A stretch of DNA of 64,000 nt from Hymenobacter nivis (GTDB taxonomy: Bacteria > Bacteroidota > Bacteroidia > Cytophagales > Hymenobacteraceae): positions 620,001 through 684,000 of the forward strand of contig NZ_RCYZ01000001.1 of assembly GCF_006439025.1 (NCBI RefSeq), written 5' to 3'. Below, piece by piece: positions 26,274 through 33,734 of the stretch (position 1 is its first letter; every line of letters starts with the position of its first letter). Both the position numbers and the translations under genes were made by a program. A model generated the notes under the pieces. That model saw only the letters and a program-made list of their open reading frames with translations. It made no database searches and was not told where the DNA came from.

Positions 26274-26728
26274 TTTTCGAGGTTTTTCTTCATCCGGCGG
26301 GCCCCCAGCAAGGTGTGGAATTCGGCCTGGGCCGAGCGAATGTTCAGGCGCTCTTGGAGCGAGAGGTCGGCGCGCACCTGGTCGTAGCGCTGGTTGAGGC
26401 GGGCCAAATCGTCGGCGGCGGCGTCCCAGTCGGCCTCGCCCCAGCTGCGGCGCTGCGCCTGGCACTTCTCGATGAACTGCTCGTAGAGGCCGGGCAGGTC
26501 GGCGGCGCGGGCACGGGCCGGGTTGATAGCGGCAGAGTTGGCGGCGGGCGCGGCGGCCATGGAGCGGGCCCGGGCCCCGGCGGGGCGGTGGGCGCTGGGG
26601 CGGCTGCCCACCAGCTCGCCGGCGCGGCGCAGGCTGTCGGGCACGTTGGCGATTTGGGCGTGGGCGGGGGCCCCGGCGGCGAGCAGCAGGGCGGCCAGGG
26701 GCAGGGTCAGTTTGAGGGCGTGGGGCAT
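26270..26728 (-). CDS. Small secreted helical protein, function unknown
   Basis: A 152-aa protein with a signal peptide (LPLAALLLAAGAPAHAQ), a low-complexity Ala/Arg/Pro stretch and a charged helical half (LPGLYEQFIEKCQAQRRSWGEADWDAADD region, then ERLNIRSAQAEFHTLL). No family is recognised. It may resemble the many small Bacteroidota periplasmic helical proteins. The start at 26728 gives a clean signal peptide. The stop overlaps the stop of the convergent neighbour, with no terminator between them. Confidence 0.6.
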   Translation of the reverse strand: MPHALKLTLPLAALLLAAGAPAHAQIANVPDSLRRAGELVGSRPSAHRPAGARARSMAAAPAANSAAINPARARAADLPGLYEQFIEKCQAQRRSWGEADWDAAADDLARLNQRYDQVRADLSLQERLNIRSAQAEFHTLLGARRMKKNLEN

Positions 26729-26865
26729 GGCGGAAAGCAAATAAGAAGCGGCAGCGCCAGAAAGCGCCGGGCCAAGTGAACGTTGGAAACGGCCATCTCG
26801 TACAAAAAGTGGGCTGGTTTTGGTTTTTTTGGCCCCAATTTCGCGTTTTGCTCCGCTGTACTGCT

Positions 26866-27402
26866 ATGAATACCCCGCCCGCGCTGCCGCGCATCGTGCC
26901 CGCCACCCTCCGCGACATTCCCGCCATCATCCAATTGGCCGAGGGCACCTGGGAGCCCACCTACCGCTTCATCCTCTCGCGCGAGCAGATCGAGTACATG
27001 TACCGCGTCATCTATACGCCCGCCGCCCTCAAGCGCCAGATGGCCGAGCAGCACCACACGTTTTTGCTGGCGCACGTGGATGGGCAACCGGCCGGCTTTG
27101 CCTCCTTCTCACCCCAGCCGCCCGCCGATGGGGCCCCCACCGAGGCCGCGCCCACCGAGTACAAGCTCCACAAAATCTACGTGTTGCCCACCCAGCAGGG
27201 CCAGGGCCTGGGCTTGCACCTCATCGAGGCCGTAGAGGACGCCGTGCGCAGCGCCGGCGGCCGCACCCTCGACCTGAACGTGAACCGCTACAACCCCGCC
27301 CTGAGCTTCTACGAGCGGCGCGGCTTTGTGCAGCAGCGCGCCGAGGACGTGCCCATCGGCCCGTACTTCATGAACGACTACATCATGCGCAAAACGCTTT
27401 AA
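26866..27402 (+). CDS. GNAT family N-acetyltransferase
   Basis: A 178-aa acetyl-CoA-dependent transferase. The GNAT core is seen in PATLRDIPAIIQLAEGTW (strand 1 and helix 1), the acetyl-CoA binding loop LPTQQGQGLGLHLIEAVED (Q/RxxGxG/A type) and the closing NPALSFYERRGF. The acceptor is unknown. The frame is open upstream to 26776, but that stretch is Trp/Phe-rich and unlike the family, so the ATG at 26866 is used. It is probably co-transcribed with the CDGSH gene 32 bp downstream. Confidence 0.88.
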   Translation: MNTPPALPRIVPATLRDIPAIIQLAEGTWEPTYRFILSREQIEYMYRVIYTPAALKRQMAEQHHTFLLAHVDGQPAGFASFSPQPPADGAPTEAAPTEYKLHKIYVLPTQQGQGLGLHLIEAVEDAVRSAGGRTLDLNVNRYNPALSFYERRGFVQQRAEDVPIGPYFMNDYIMRKTL

Positions 27403-27434
27403 ACCAAGTCACCAATAATCAAATCATTCTAAAA

Positions 27435-27665
27435 ATGGCTACTAAACTCACTGTACTTTCCAACGGCTCGCTGCGCGTAGAAGGCGAAGACATCGAACTC
27501 GTTGACGCCCAGGGCCAGCCCTACGGCCTCGGCGGCCGCCAGCGCATCAGCATCTGCCGCTGTGGCCTCTCCAGCCAGAAGCCGTTCTGCGACGGCTCGC
27601 ACAAAGGCCACTTCGAGCACCCCGCCGTGGCGTTTGATTTGCCCGCGCCCAAGCCGGCCGTGTAG
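27435..27665 (+). CDS. CDGSH iron-sulfur domain protein
   Basis: A 76-aa protein with one CDGSH zinc-finger-like motif that binds a redox-active 2Fe-2S cluster through three Cys and one His: ICRCGLSSQKPFCDGSHKGH. All four ligands are present. It may act in iron or redox balance. Length fits the single-domain class. It follows the GNAT gene in an AT-rich spacer and ends at a strong bidirectional terminator. Confidence 0.92.
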   Translation: MATKLTVLSNGSLRVEGEDIELVDAQGQPYGLGGRQRISICRCGLSSQKPFCDGSHKGHFEHPAVAFDLPAPKPAV

Positions 27666-27686
27666 CTTCCGGCTGCACACGCCCAC

Positions 27687-27729
27687 AAAAAAAGGCAGCT
27701 GCCCCGGCTCGGGGCAGCTGCCTTTTTTT
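27687..27729. terminator. Bidirectional terminator after the CDGSH gene
   Basis: A perfect 19-bp inverted repeat (A7 + ggcagctgcccc / ggggcagctgcc + T7) with a 5-nt loop. It serves both the CDGSH gene and the convergent gene at 27737-28105. Confidence 0.95.
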
Positions 27730-27736
27730 GTTGCGC

Positions 27737-28105
27737 CTAACTGGCGGGAGTGGCGAGGCGGGTGAGCAGGGCCACGGCGGCGTCGGGGTCTTCGACCTCG
27801 ATGATGAGGCGGTTGAATTGCTCGTCGGCCAGGTCCACCACGATGGTGTTGGCGGCGTGCTGCACGTCGATGAACGAGGGCTTGCTGTCGAAAAAGCCGT
27901 CTATGTAAAACGTGCCGGCCTTCAGGAAGCCCGGGATGTGGGTGCCGGGCATGCGCAGGCCAGAGGCGTGCGCGGCCTGGGCATCGCGCCGGGCCCCCTT
28001 GATGTGGGCCTGCGGGATGCGTAGCTCGCTGCGCAGCGCCCAGAGCTTGTGCCAGCCTTCGACCACGAACACCACCACATCATCTTGTTGCTCAATCTTT
28101 ACCAT
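27737..28105 (-). CDS. Conserved hypothetical protein (bacterial PH-like fold possible)
   Basis: A 122-aa cytoplasmic protein. It opens VKIEQQDDVVVFVVEGWHKLWALRSE, then shows MPGTHIPGFLKAGTFYIDG and ends VEDPDAAVALLTRL. I recall this pattern from a conserved family of unknown function in Actinobacteria and Bacteroidota, but cannot name it with certainty. The regular strands and single C-terminal helix would suit a PH-like or similar fold (inference). It stands alone and converges on the CDGSH gene. Confidence 0.65.
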   Translation of the reverse strand: MVKIEQQDDVVVFVVEGWHKLWALRSELRIPQAHIKGARRDAQAAHASGLRMPGTHIPGFLKAGTFYIDGFFDSKPSFIDVQHAANTIVVDLADEQFNRLIIEVEDPDAAVALLTRLATPAS

Positions 28106-28166
28106 AGCGAGAAAGGTGGCTGCCGCCAGTAAGTACGCGCGTTGAAATGGTGTATCGCCGGGGGCC

Positions 28167-29213
28167 CTACGTCATTACAGTGGACAGGGTGCGGGGCCCC
28201 AGCATGAGCCACAAGTTTTGCCGCACCAAGTCGCCCATCGAGTCGCAGTGGTCGAATTTTTGGGTGCGGTGGTGGTGGTTGAGGGCCGCTTTCAGCTCCT
28301 GCACTTTCTCGGGCGGCGCCAGGTCGTGAGCGCGCATCACGTCGAGCAGGGCGCGCAGGCGGTGGCGCTCGGTGCGGGCGCGGCGGGCCATCAAGGTGCG
28401 CTCCTCGGTTTGGTACTGGCGCACGTTTTCGGGCTTCAGCAAGCGGGCGCACAGGTCCACCACCGCCGCATTGTCGGCGAAGTAGCGGGGCTGGTACATG
28501 CGCTGGTTGCCCTCGTAGCTCTGCTGGTCGAAGTCGATGGCCCGCACCCGGTACTGCTCGTCCTCGAAGTCGGGCGTCACGTCAATCACGTAGTTGTAGG
28601 CCCGCATGTCGCCCAACAGCCGGGCAAAGCAGCGCTCGTTAAACTTCACAAACTCCTTGGCGATGCGCACTTGGTTGAGGTGCGGCTGGCTGAGGCGCAG
28701 GCGAATAAAATCGTCGCCCGGAATGCCGGCAATGTGCTCCTCAATGAGCGTATTGGTGCCGTCAACCAGGAAGTTCATGGAGTTGGGCGAGAGCACGTGC
28801 TCCAGTTCCAGGCCGTAGAGGCGCGAGGCATCGGCCTGCTTCACATAAAAGAAATCGTAGTTATCGTTGAGCTGGTTGAGGATGCGCACCCGGAACGGCT
28901 GCGAGTTGCCGAAGTGGCAGAAGTCGATGCGGTCGGCCACTAGGTGCTCGGTAAACGACAGGTCACCGCCCATTTTCAGCAGCGCGTACACCTCGGCCAG
29001 GCCCGCGCTGAGCTCGTGCATGGCCTGGGGCTCGTAGTACACGGTTTGCCACAGGGTATCGCGCCCGGTGCGGTCGCGCAGCGGAAACGAGTTGCTGTAG
29101 CGCCGCAGGTCGGCGTAGCTCACCGGCAGTGGCGTGTCGCGGTCGTAGTCGCGCAGGTACTGCCGCAGCGCGGGCGTGAGGGGGTACGCGGGCTTTTTGC
29201 GGGAAATGTGCAT
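28167..29213 (-). CDS. Conserved hypothetical protein, possible kinase-like fold
   Basis: A 348-aa cytoplasmic protein with no signal peptide or membrane helix. No family is certain. The order of a helical region (FNERCFARLLGDMRAYNYV) followed by VRAIDFDQQSYEG is reminiscent of the catalytic-loop and DFG-like region of protein or aminoglycoside kinases, with Asn/Tyr and Asp residues in plausible places. This is only an impression. The C-terminal 80 residues are helical and basic. The ATG at 29213 is preferred to an upstream Pro/Thr-rich extension. Neighbours give no clue. Confidence 0.6.
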   Translation of the reverse strand: MHISRKKPAYPLTPALRQYLRDYDRDTPLPVSYADLRRYSNSFPLRDRTGRDTLWQTVYYEPQAMHELSAGLAEVYALLKMGGDLSFTEHLVADRIDFCHFGNSQPFRVRILNQLNDNYDFFYVKQADASRLYGLELEHVLSPNSMNFLVDGTNTLIEEHIAGIPGDDFIRLRLSQPHLNQVRIAKEFVKFNERCFARLLGDMRAYNYVIDVTPDFEDEQYRVRAIDFDQQSYEGNQRMYQPRYFADNAAVVDLCARLLKPENVRQYQTEERTLMARRARTERHRLRALLDVMRAHDLAPPEKVQELKAALNHHHRTQKFDHCDSMGDLVRQNLWLMLGPRTLSTVMT

Positions 29214-29339
29214 TTCTGTAGGCTGTGGGGGTAGGCGGGTTTGGGGGTAGGAAGTATAAGGTTGGGAGGGCTTAGGCCGCAAACCTTGGGGTTTGCCCCA
29301 TCCGCTTACCCCCCTACCTTCCCACCTTCCTGCCCTATT

Positions 29340-29594
29340 TTACCCCGCCAGCTCGGCCACCAGCGCCACGTACTGCTGGCGGGCGGCGTCTTTGCTGAGG
29401 CCGCGCTGGGCGGCCCAGGCGTCGTACTTGGCAATGGCTTTGAAGTCGAAGCCGCCGGGGCGGGTGCCGGCCACGTCGCCGTCGGTGGCCTGCTTGTAGA
29501 GGGCGTAGAGCTGGAGCAGCACCGTGTTGGCGGGCTTGCCGGGCAGCTGCTGGGCGCGTTGGGCGGCGGTTTCGAATTCTTCCTGGGTCGTCAT
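29340..29594 (-). CDS. Acyl-CoA-binding protein
   Basis: An 84-aa four-helix protein of the ACBP family that binds long-chain acyl-CoA esters in the cytoplasm. Key blocks are FETAAQRAQQLPGKP, the YALYKQATDGD ligand-binding helix and KYDAWAAQRGLSKDAARQQY. Length is exactly that of the family. ACBP occurs in scattered bacteria, including Bacteroidota. Single-gene unit, divergent from the amidohydrolase. Confidence 0.93.
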   Translation of the reverse strand: MTTQEEFETAAQRAQQLPGKPANTVLLQLYALYKQATDGDVAGTRPGGFDFKAIAKYDAWAAQRGLSKDAARQQYVALVAELAG

Positions 29595-29694
29595 CAAATG
29601 GGCTTATTAAAAGATTAGTTGGCAATGGGGCGGGGAAACTTGGCGGCCGCGGCCAGCCCGGGGTGTACCTTCCAGCCCCACCTTTAGCAAACCT

Positions 29695-30990
29695 ATGATG
29701 CACAAGTTTATTCCCTGCCTGGCCGCCGCCCTGCTGCTGGGGGCCCCCGCGGCTTTTGCCCAAAAAACCTACCTGCACTGCGGCCACCTGCTCGACGTGC
29801 GCAGCGGCCGGCTGCTGGCCCAGCAAACGGTAGTGGTTGAGAAAGACCGCATTGTGGCCGTGCAAGCCGGCTACGCCGCCGGGGGCCCCCAGGACCAGGT
29901 CATCGACCTCGAAAGCCGCACTGTGCTGCCCGGCCTCATCGACTGCCACGTGCACCTGGAGTCGGAGTTCAGCAAGAACGCCTTCGCTGAGCAGTTCACC
30001 CTGAACCCGGCCGACGTGGCCTACCGCGCCCAGGGCTACGCCCTGACGACGCTGCGCGCGGGCTTCACCACCGTGCGCGACTGCGGCGGCTCGGGCGTGA
30101 ACATTGCCCTGCGCAAGGCCGTGGCCCAGGGCCTCGTGCCGGGGCCCCGCATCTACTCGGCGGGGGTGGCTATTTCGGCCACCGGCGGGCACATGGACGG
30201 CACCGACGGCCTGAGTGATTTTATGATGGACAAGCTGAACCCGGGCCCCGTAGAGGGCGTGGCCAACGGCCCCGACCAGTGCCGCCAGGCCGTGCGCGAG
30301 CAGTTCAAGCGCGGGGCCGACCTCATCAAAATTGCCAGCACCGGCGGCGTGCTCGACCTGAGCAAGAACGGCAGCGGGCCCCAGTACACGGAGGAGGAAA
30401 TTCGGGCCGTGGTGGAAACCGCCCGCGACCTGGGCATGCGCGTGGCCTGCCACGCCCACGGCCCCGAGGGCATCAAGCGGGCCCTGCGCGCGGGCGTGAG
30501 CAGCATCGACCACGGCTCGCTGATGGACGACGAAGGCATTGCGCTGTTCAAGAAAAGCGCGGCTTGGTACGTGCCCACGCTCATCGCCGGCAAGTCGGTG
30601 GCCGACTCGGCCCGCAAGCCCGGCTACTTCCCGGCGGTCATTGCTACCAAAGCCGTGAGCATCGGCACCCAGATGCAGGGCACCTTCGGGCGGGCCTACA
30701 AGGCGGGGGTGCGGGTGGCGTTCGGAACCGATGCGGGCGTGTTCCGCCACGGCCAGAATGCCCGCGAGTTTGGCTACATGGCCGAGGCCGGCATGCCGCC
30801 GCTCGAAGCCATCCGCAGCGCCACCCTCAACGCCGCCGCCCTGCTCGACGAGTCGGCCAACCTGGGGGCCCTGGAAGCCGGCAAGCTAGCCGACGTGGTG
30901 GCCCTCGACGGTAACCCTCTCCAGGATATTACGGCCCTCATGCGCCCCCGCTTCGTGATGAAGGCCGGCGTGGTGTACGTGGGCAAGTAG
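29695..30990 (+). CDS. Secreted amidohydrolase (imidazolonepropionase/Xaa-Pro dipeptidase-like)
   Basis: A 431-aa metal-dependent hydrolase with a signal peptide (AALLLGAPAAFAQ). Metal ligands are DCHVHLE (HxH on strand 1), the His residues in ACHAHGPEGI and IDHGSLMDDEG, and Asp in FGTDAGVFRHG. This set matches the amidohydrolase subgroup that includes Sgx9260-type L-Xaa-carboxypeptidases and related enzymes found in the periplasm. A dipeptide or N-acyl amino acid substrate is likely. A second in-frame ATG at 29698 is an equally good start. The next 636 bases carry no gene. Confidence 0.88.
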   Translation: MMHKFIPCLAAALLLGAPAAFAQKTYLHCGHLLDVRSGRLLAQQTVVVEKDRIVAVQAGYAAGGPQDQVIDLESRTVLPGLIDCHVHLESEFSKNAFAEQFTLNPADVAYRAQGYALTTLRAGFTTVRDCGGSGVNIALRKAVAQGLVPGPRIYSAGVAISATGGHMDGTDGLSDFMMDKLNPGPVEGVANGPDQCRQAVREQFKRGADLIKIASTGGVLDLSKNGSGPQYTEEEIRAVVETARDLGMRVACHAHGPEGIKRALRAGVSSIDHGSLMDDEGIALFKKSAAWYVPTLIAGKSVADSARKPGYFPAVIATKAVSIGTQMQGTFGRAYKAGVRVAFGTDAGVFRHGQNAREFGYMAEAGMPPLEAIRSATLNAAALLDESANLGALEAGKLADVVALDGNPLQDITALMRPRFVMKAGVVYVGK

Positions 30991-31626
30991 CGCTTAGGCC
31001 CTGAGCTATTGGCTGATGGCTGTGCTTATCAGATTGGGGGCCTGGGTAATCAGGCGCGTGTAGAGGCACATCCTTGCGTCTCCCGCTAGGCGGTCATCGT
31101 TCAGCGAGGAGACGCGAGGATGCGTCTATACACCTCCCGGGCACTGACCTGCTAAGGCAGTGCTACGCCCCGTTACCGAATTAGAAAAGCCGGAAACTTA
31201 TCCGATACCTTTTAGGGCCCCTGCAAAGCAGGTTTGCCAGAGGCCCTAAAACCAAAATGCCCGGCTCCCTTGGCAGGAAGTCGGGCATTCTGTTAGCCGC
31301 TTGCGCGGCAAAGGCTGGGTGGGAAAGAGAATTCGATACACAAATGTAATACATGCCGCGCAATGGATTGCGCAAATGGTTAAAAAAATTTCAATCGATT
31401 GATTAGATGGAGTATTGGGACGAGGTACCAATCGCGGAATATTACCGGTGCCAGCTAGGGCTGCCCCGGCTGGCTGGGGGCCCCAGCGGCCCGGGGGAGG
31501 CAGTTATTTTGCGCAATAGGGCCATTTTTGGCTACTTTTTGGGCCCCGGTGCTGCACAAATGCCGGCTGCTGCCGACCTTCGCCAATGAGCCGCCCGTGG
31601 TGGCATTTATCCTATTTCGCTGCATT
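30991..31626. other. Gene-free region, 636 bp, with several hairpins
   Basis: No convincing gene. It holds a REP-like palindrome (31058-31133). Next come ttttagggcc / ggccctaaaa (31210-31251), which encloses a small cctgc-aaa-gcagg hairpin, then aatgcccg / cgggcatt (31255-31289), then gccgc-ttgc-gcggc (31296-31309). An AT-rich stretch with a gattgattag core lies at about 31376-31410. A 64-codon minus-strand frame (31181-31375) has no family features. The stacked hairpins would suit a structured RNA or a scarred repeat; nothing decides. Confidence 0.45.
31058..31133. repeat. REP-like palindrome, 26-bp arms
   Basis: Arms at 31058-31083 and 31108-31133 pair with four mismatches around a 24-nt loop. 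The core GTGTAGAGG...GCGTCTCC / GGAGACGC...CTATACAC resembles an intergenic repeat I know from this group of bacteria. Confidence 0.7.
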
Positions 31627-32847
31627 ATGAAAAAATTATTGTTACCCCTGGCGCTGGCGCTGCTAGCGGTGGGTTCGGCCGGGGCCTGGGGCTTTTTTGG
31701 CCACCGCCTCATCACGCAGGTGGCCGTGTACCGGCTGCCGGGCAGCATGCAGGCGTTTTATTTCCGCCACATGGCCGAGCTGGTGCGCCAGAGCACGGCC
31801 CCCGACGAGCGCCGCAACACCGACCCCGACGAGGCTGGCCGCCACTTCATCGACATGGACCACTACTCGGAGGACAACCCCTTCGGCAAGGTGCCGCAGG
31901 ACTACGCGGCGGCGGTGGAGAAATTCTCGGCCGACACGCTGAAGAAGTACGGCACCGTGCCGTGGGCCATTGCCGAGAATACCGAGAAGCTCACCAACGC
32001 CTTCCGGGAGCGCGACACGGTGGCCATCATCAAGTACTCGGCCGAGCTGGGGCACTACGTGAGCGACGCCTTTGTGCCGCTGCACACCACCATCAACTAC
32101 GACGGGCAGCTCAGCAACCAGGCCGGCCTGCATAGCCTCTGGGAGAGCGCCTTGCCCGAGAAATACATCGCCGAGTACAACATCACTTACGGACCGGCCA
32201 CCTACATCAAAGACCCGCTGGCCGAGGCCTGGGGCACGGTGCAGCGCAGCTACGGCTTCCTGACCGAGACGTTTGACCGGGCCGGCAAGGTGGAAAAAAT
32301 CCTGCCGGGGGCCGAGCGCTACACGTTTTCGCACCGCTACGGCAAAACCCAGCGCCGCTACTCCGACGCCTTCGCCGACGAGTACGAGAAGCTGGTGGGC
32401 GGGATGGTGGCCAACCGCCTCAAGCTGGCCCCCACGGCGGTGGCCTCGCTCTGGCTCACGGCCTGGCAAAACGCCGGCAAGCCCGACCTCGACCAGCTCA
32501 TGACGCCCAACCGCCTCAGCAAGGACGAAAAGGCGCACCTCGAAACCGAACTGGCCGCCGCCAAGAAAAACACCCTCGCCCAAGACCACCTGCTGCTGGC
32601 CCAGCGCACCGAGAAGCGCGTGGAAAACCCCGACGAGATAAAGGCCGCCCAAGAGGCCCCCGCCGTGCAGGCCGAAGACGTGCCCGAAACCGCCACCCTG
32701 CCCGACCCCAGCGCCACCCCGGCCGGGGCCCCCGCCCCTGCCAAAACCGCCGCCAAAGCCGCCGCGCCGGTCAAGGTCAAAACCAAGAGCAAGGGCCCCA
32801 GCGGCACCACCAAGAGCAAAACCACCAGCACCAGCATTCCCTGGTAG
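31627..32847 (+). CDS. S1/P1 nuclease or zinc-dependent phospholipase C family protein
   Basis: A 406-aa exported zinc enzyme. After a signal peptide (LALLAVGSAGA) the mature chain begins with WGFFGHR, whose N-terminal Trp and first His are metal ligands in this superfamily. Further ligands are seen in RHFIDMDHY and GHYVSDAFVPLHTTINYDGQ followed by LHSLWES. Expected activity is hydrolysis of nucleic acids or phospholipid phosphodiesters outside the cytoplasm. The last 75 residues are Ala/Pro/Lys/Thr-rich and low-complexity. The family position is good; the choice between nuclease and phospholipase is open. Confidence 0.8.
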   Translation: MKKLLLPLALALLAVGSAGAWGFFGHRLITQVAVYRLPGSMQAFYFRHMAELVRQSTAPDERRNTDPDEAGRHFIDMDHYSEDNPFGKVPQDYAAAVEKFSADTLKKYGTVPWAIAENTEKLTNAFRERDTVAIIKYSAELGHYVSDAFVPLHTTINYDGQLSNQAGLHSLWESALPEKYIAEYNITYGPATYIKDPLAEAWGTVQRSYGFLTETFDRAGKVEKILPGAERYTFSHRYGKTQRRYSDAFADEYEKLVGGMVANRLKLAPTAVASLWLTAWQNAGKPDLDQLMTPNRLSKDEKAHLETELAAAKKNTLAQDHLLLAQRTEKRVENPDEIKAAQEAPAVQAEDVPETATLPDPSATPAGAPAPAKTAAKAAAPVKVKTKSKGPSGTTKSKTTSTSIPW

Positions 32848-32861
32848 TCCCCCGTTTATTG

Positions 32862-32900
32862 GCCCGGCCCCGCCGTTATTGGCGGGGCCGGGCTTTTTTT
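32862..32900 (+). terminator. Hairpin terminator touching the next start codon
   Basis: A 13-bp GC stem (gcccggccccgcc / ggcggggccgggc), 6-nt loop and an uninterrupted run of Ts. The T-run ends at 32900, five bases before the ATG of the cyclophilin gene. Confidence 0.85.
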
Positions 32901-32905
32901 GCGCC

Positions 32906-33664
32906 ATGAAACGTTTGCAATTCTTTGCTTTGGCCCGCGGCGCGGCGCGGTGGGGGGCCCTGGCGCTGCTGGCCACCGCCTGCAACCAGGCCCCGCCGCC
33001 CGCCGCCGCGCCCGCCGCCCGGCCCGTGGTGCCGGGCCCCGACATTGCCGCCCTCACCGACGAAACGGCCCCCGCCGCGCTGCTCGCCTACGGCCGGCAG
33101 TACCCCGGCTCGGAGGTGCTGTTCACCACGCGCTTCGGCAAAATCCGGGTGCACTTGTACGACGACACGCCCATCCACAAGGCCAACTTCTTGCTGCTCA
33201 CCCGCAAGGGCGTGTTCAGCGAAACCATGTTCAACCGCGTGGTGAAGGGTTTTGCCGTGCAGGGCGGCCAAACGGCGGGGCCCCGCACCATCCGGCTGCA
33301 CCGCTACCGCCTGCCACCCGAGTTCCGGCCCGGCCACTTCCACCACCGGGGGGCCCTGGGCATGGCCCGCTACGACGACGACGAGAACCCCAGCCGCCTG
33401 TCCTCCAACACCGATTTCTTCTTCGTCATCGGCGAAAAGCTCGACGCCCGCCAGGCCCAGGCCATGACGCCCCGCCGCCTGACGCCCGAGCAGCTGCGCG
33501 CCTACGCCACGCAGGGCGGCACGCCCTCGCTCGACGGCCAGTACACGGTGTTCGGCGAAATAACCGAGGGCCAGGACGTGGTGGACAAGATTTCGCAAGT
33601 GCCCGTCGAGCCCGATAAGTGGCCCGTGCAGGACATTACCATGAAGGTAGAAGTGGTGAAATAG
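32906..33664 (+). CDS. Peptidyl-prolyl cis-trans isomerase, cyclophilin type, lipoprotein
   Basis: A 252-aa cyclophilin-fold isomerase with a lipoprotein signal (ALLATACNQ, Cys at about residue 22), so it is probably anchored in the periplasm and assists folding of exported proteins. The cyclophilin core is recognised by FTTRFGKIRVHLYDD, ETMFNRVVKGFAVQGGQ and GALGMARYDDDENPSRLSSNTDFFFV, where Arg and Phe of the active site are in place. The start at 32906 was chosen for the lipobox; an upstream in-frame start at 32879 overlaps the terminator. Confidence 0.9.
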   Translation: MKRLQFFALARGAARWGALALLATACNQAPPPAAAPAARPVVPGPDIAALTDETAPAALLAYGRQYPGSEVLFTTRFGKIRVHLYDDTPIHKANFLLLTRKGVFSETMFNRVVKGFAVQGGQTAGPRTIRLHRYRLPPEFRPGHFHHRGALGMARYDDDENPSRLSSNTDFFFVIGEKLDARQAQAMTPRRLTPEQLRAYATQGGTPSLDGQYTVFGEITEGQDVVDKISQVPVEPDKWPVQDITMKVEVVK

Positions 33665-33679
33665 GGCCCCGGCGACCAA

Positions 33680-33712
33680 AAAAAAGCCCCGCCAGAACGG
33701 CGGGGCTTTTTT
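33680..33712. terminator. Bidirectional terminator between cyclophilin and M13 genes
   Basis: A 14-bp stem (aaaaaagccccgcc / ggcggggctttttt) with a 5-nt loop between two convergent genes. Confidence 0.92.
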
Positions 33713-33734
33713 GTAAACCATTGCTATTGAAAGC

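Noticed and set aside
31181..31375. Possible 64-codon gene on the minus strand in the gene-free region
   Set aside because: No promoter, no signal or domain, and it covers the hairpins; more likely chance.
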